Positions 63,497 through 64,000 of a stretch of 64,000 bases of DNA are shown here, piece after piece. The notes beneath the pieces are model-generated. The model worked only from the letters and a program-made list of their open reading frames with translations, was not told the DNA's origin and searched no databases. Origin of the DNA: Helianthus annuus (Eukaryota; Streptophyta; Magnoliopsida; Asterales; Asteraceae); NCBI RefSeq assembly GCF_002127325.2, contig NC_035435.2:131161788-131225787 (forward strand), given 5' to 3'. The translations under genes were made by a program, and so were the position numbers. How positions within the stretch are numbered: position 1 is the stretch's first letter; each line of letters opens with the position of its first letter.

Positions 63497-63573
63497 TATT
63501 TATAATGATGATCTGCAGGGCTGTCACTTCTGTGACGTAAGAATTGCAACGGCTAATTCGACTTTAACGGCTA
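63497..63573 (-). promoter_or_regulatory. Candidate promoter of the E3 antisense gene
   Basis: Minus-strand TATAAATA (+ 63497-63504), TGACGT at about 63533, AACGGCTA at 63548-63555 and 63566-63573. Same arrangement as E4; spacing between the AACGGCTA motifs is 18 bp (19 in E4, 18 in E0). Confidence 0.55.
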
Positions 63574-63646
63574 GTTATCCGATTAGCTCGTTACAGATAA
63601 GATCAAGCAAAATATAACTCATTGATTTACAATATCACTCCTTATA

Positions 63647-63659
63647 TTTTGGGGGCAAT
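63647..63659 (+). promoter_or_regulatory. Polypurine tract of E3
   Basis: TTTTGGGGGCAAT immediately before the 3' LTR. Confidence 0.8.
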
Positions 63660-64000
63660 TGTTATGGCTGGATTTTTATAACACATGATCCTTACAAGTG
63701 ATCCTAACCAGTGATCCTTGTTTCTTTGGCAGATAGTGATCCTCAGCAGAGTTCCAGGATCAGGATCACGGACCATCATAGGGATCCTCATGCTAACAGT
63801 TGTTTTCATTGAGTTTAATGTTATCTTGCAGGAATGTCTAGCAGGATCCGCTCTTAGCATCGCAAACAAGGGACGCGTCTTCACAACTTTAGCATATGCT
63901 TAATCAGAGATGAACGTTGTAGAGGATATGGAAACTCAGCATGATTTAAGGGCGATAATTTAGGCTAGATTTACTTTTATTTCTAAAGGGGTAATGAGCT
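63660..64000 (+). repeat. 3' LTR of E3, truncated by the window edge
   Basis: TGTTATGGCTGG..., matching the first 341 bp of the LTR at 30189 with about two differences. Confidence 0.93.

Overview
The window looks like intergenic heterochromatin from a large flowering-plant genome. I see no host gene, only layers of transposable elements inserted into one another. A eudicot, probably Asteraceae, is my inference from the style of the element families (Tat, Tekay and Sirevirus with large extra ORFs); it is not proven by the sequence.

Layout. (1) 1-2311: a terminal-inverted-repeat element holding an 82-unit TTATA microsatellite, then an AT-rich minisatellite. (2) 2312-64000: at least five copies (called E0-E4) of one Ty3/gypsy Tat-lineage family, all in + orientation and inserted into each other. 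E1 is the oldest visible layer (5704-6052 and 26296-26482). E0 (3' half only, 2312-5703), a Tekay chromovirus G (6053-26295, TSD atata) and E2 (from 26483) all sit in the pol gene of E1. E3 (30189 to beyond 64000) sits in E2. E4 (32572-56086, TSD gtgca) sits in the gag gene of E3. A Sirevirus-type Ty1/copia element C1 (40036-52731, minus strand, TSD agttt) sits in the 3' region of E4. A CACTA DNA transposon (9373-15549, TSD gtg) sits in the left LTR of G and itself carries an hAT-like and a PIF/Harbinger-like MITE. Target-site duplications and interrupted reading frames that resume on the far side support this order.

How the Tat family works. The sense strand encodes gag-protease, then an in-frame UAG in the context CAA-UAG-CAA-UUA-CAG (the tobamovirus readthrough context), then a pol with reverse transcriptase, two RNase H domains and integrase. 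Between pol and the 3' LTR lies a gene on the opposite strand. Its four exons have good splice sites and almost invariant lengths (568/144/209-218/420-432 nt) in all three copies that retain it. Upstream of it are a TGACGT box and paired AACGGCTA motifs. The gene is open in E3 although the E3 gag and pol carry nonsense mutations. This spliced antisense gene, its promoter and the readthrough signal are the most interesting biology here.

State of the elements. E1, E2 and E3 are coding-dead. E4 has nearly identical LTRs and an intact pol but a 1-nt deletion in gag. C1 has 403/405-bp LTRs with two substitutions and one 2-bp indel, and open gag and pol. G has 3.54-kb LTRs, a 1-nt frameshift between RNase H and integrase, and an additional proline/glutamine-rich ORF upstream of gag. 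All percentages and counts are by eye.
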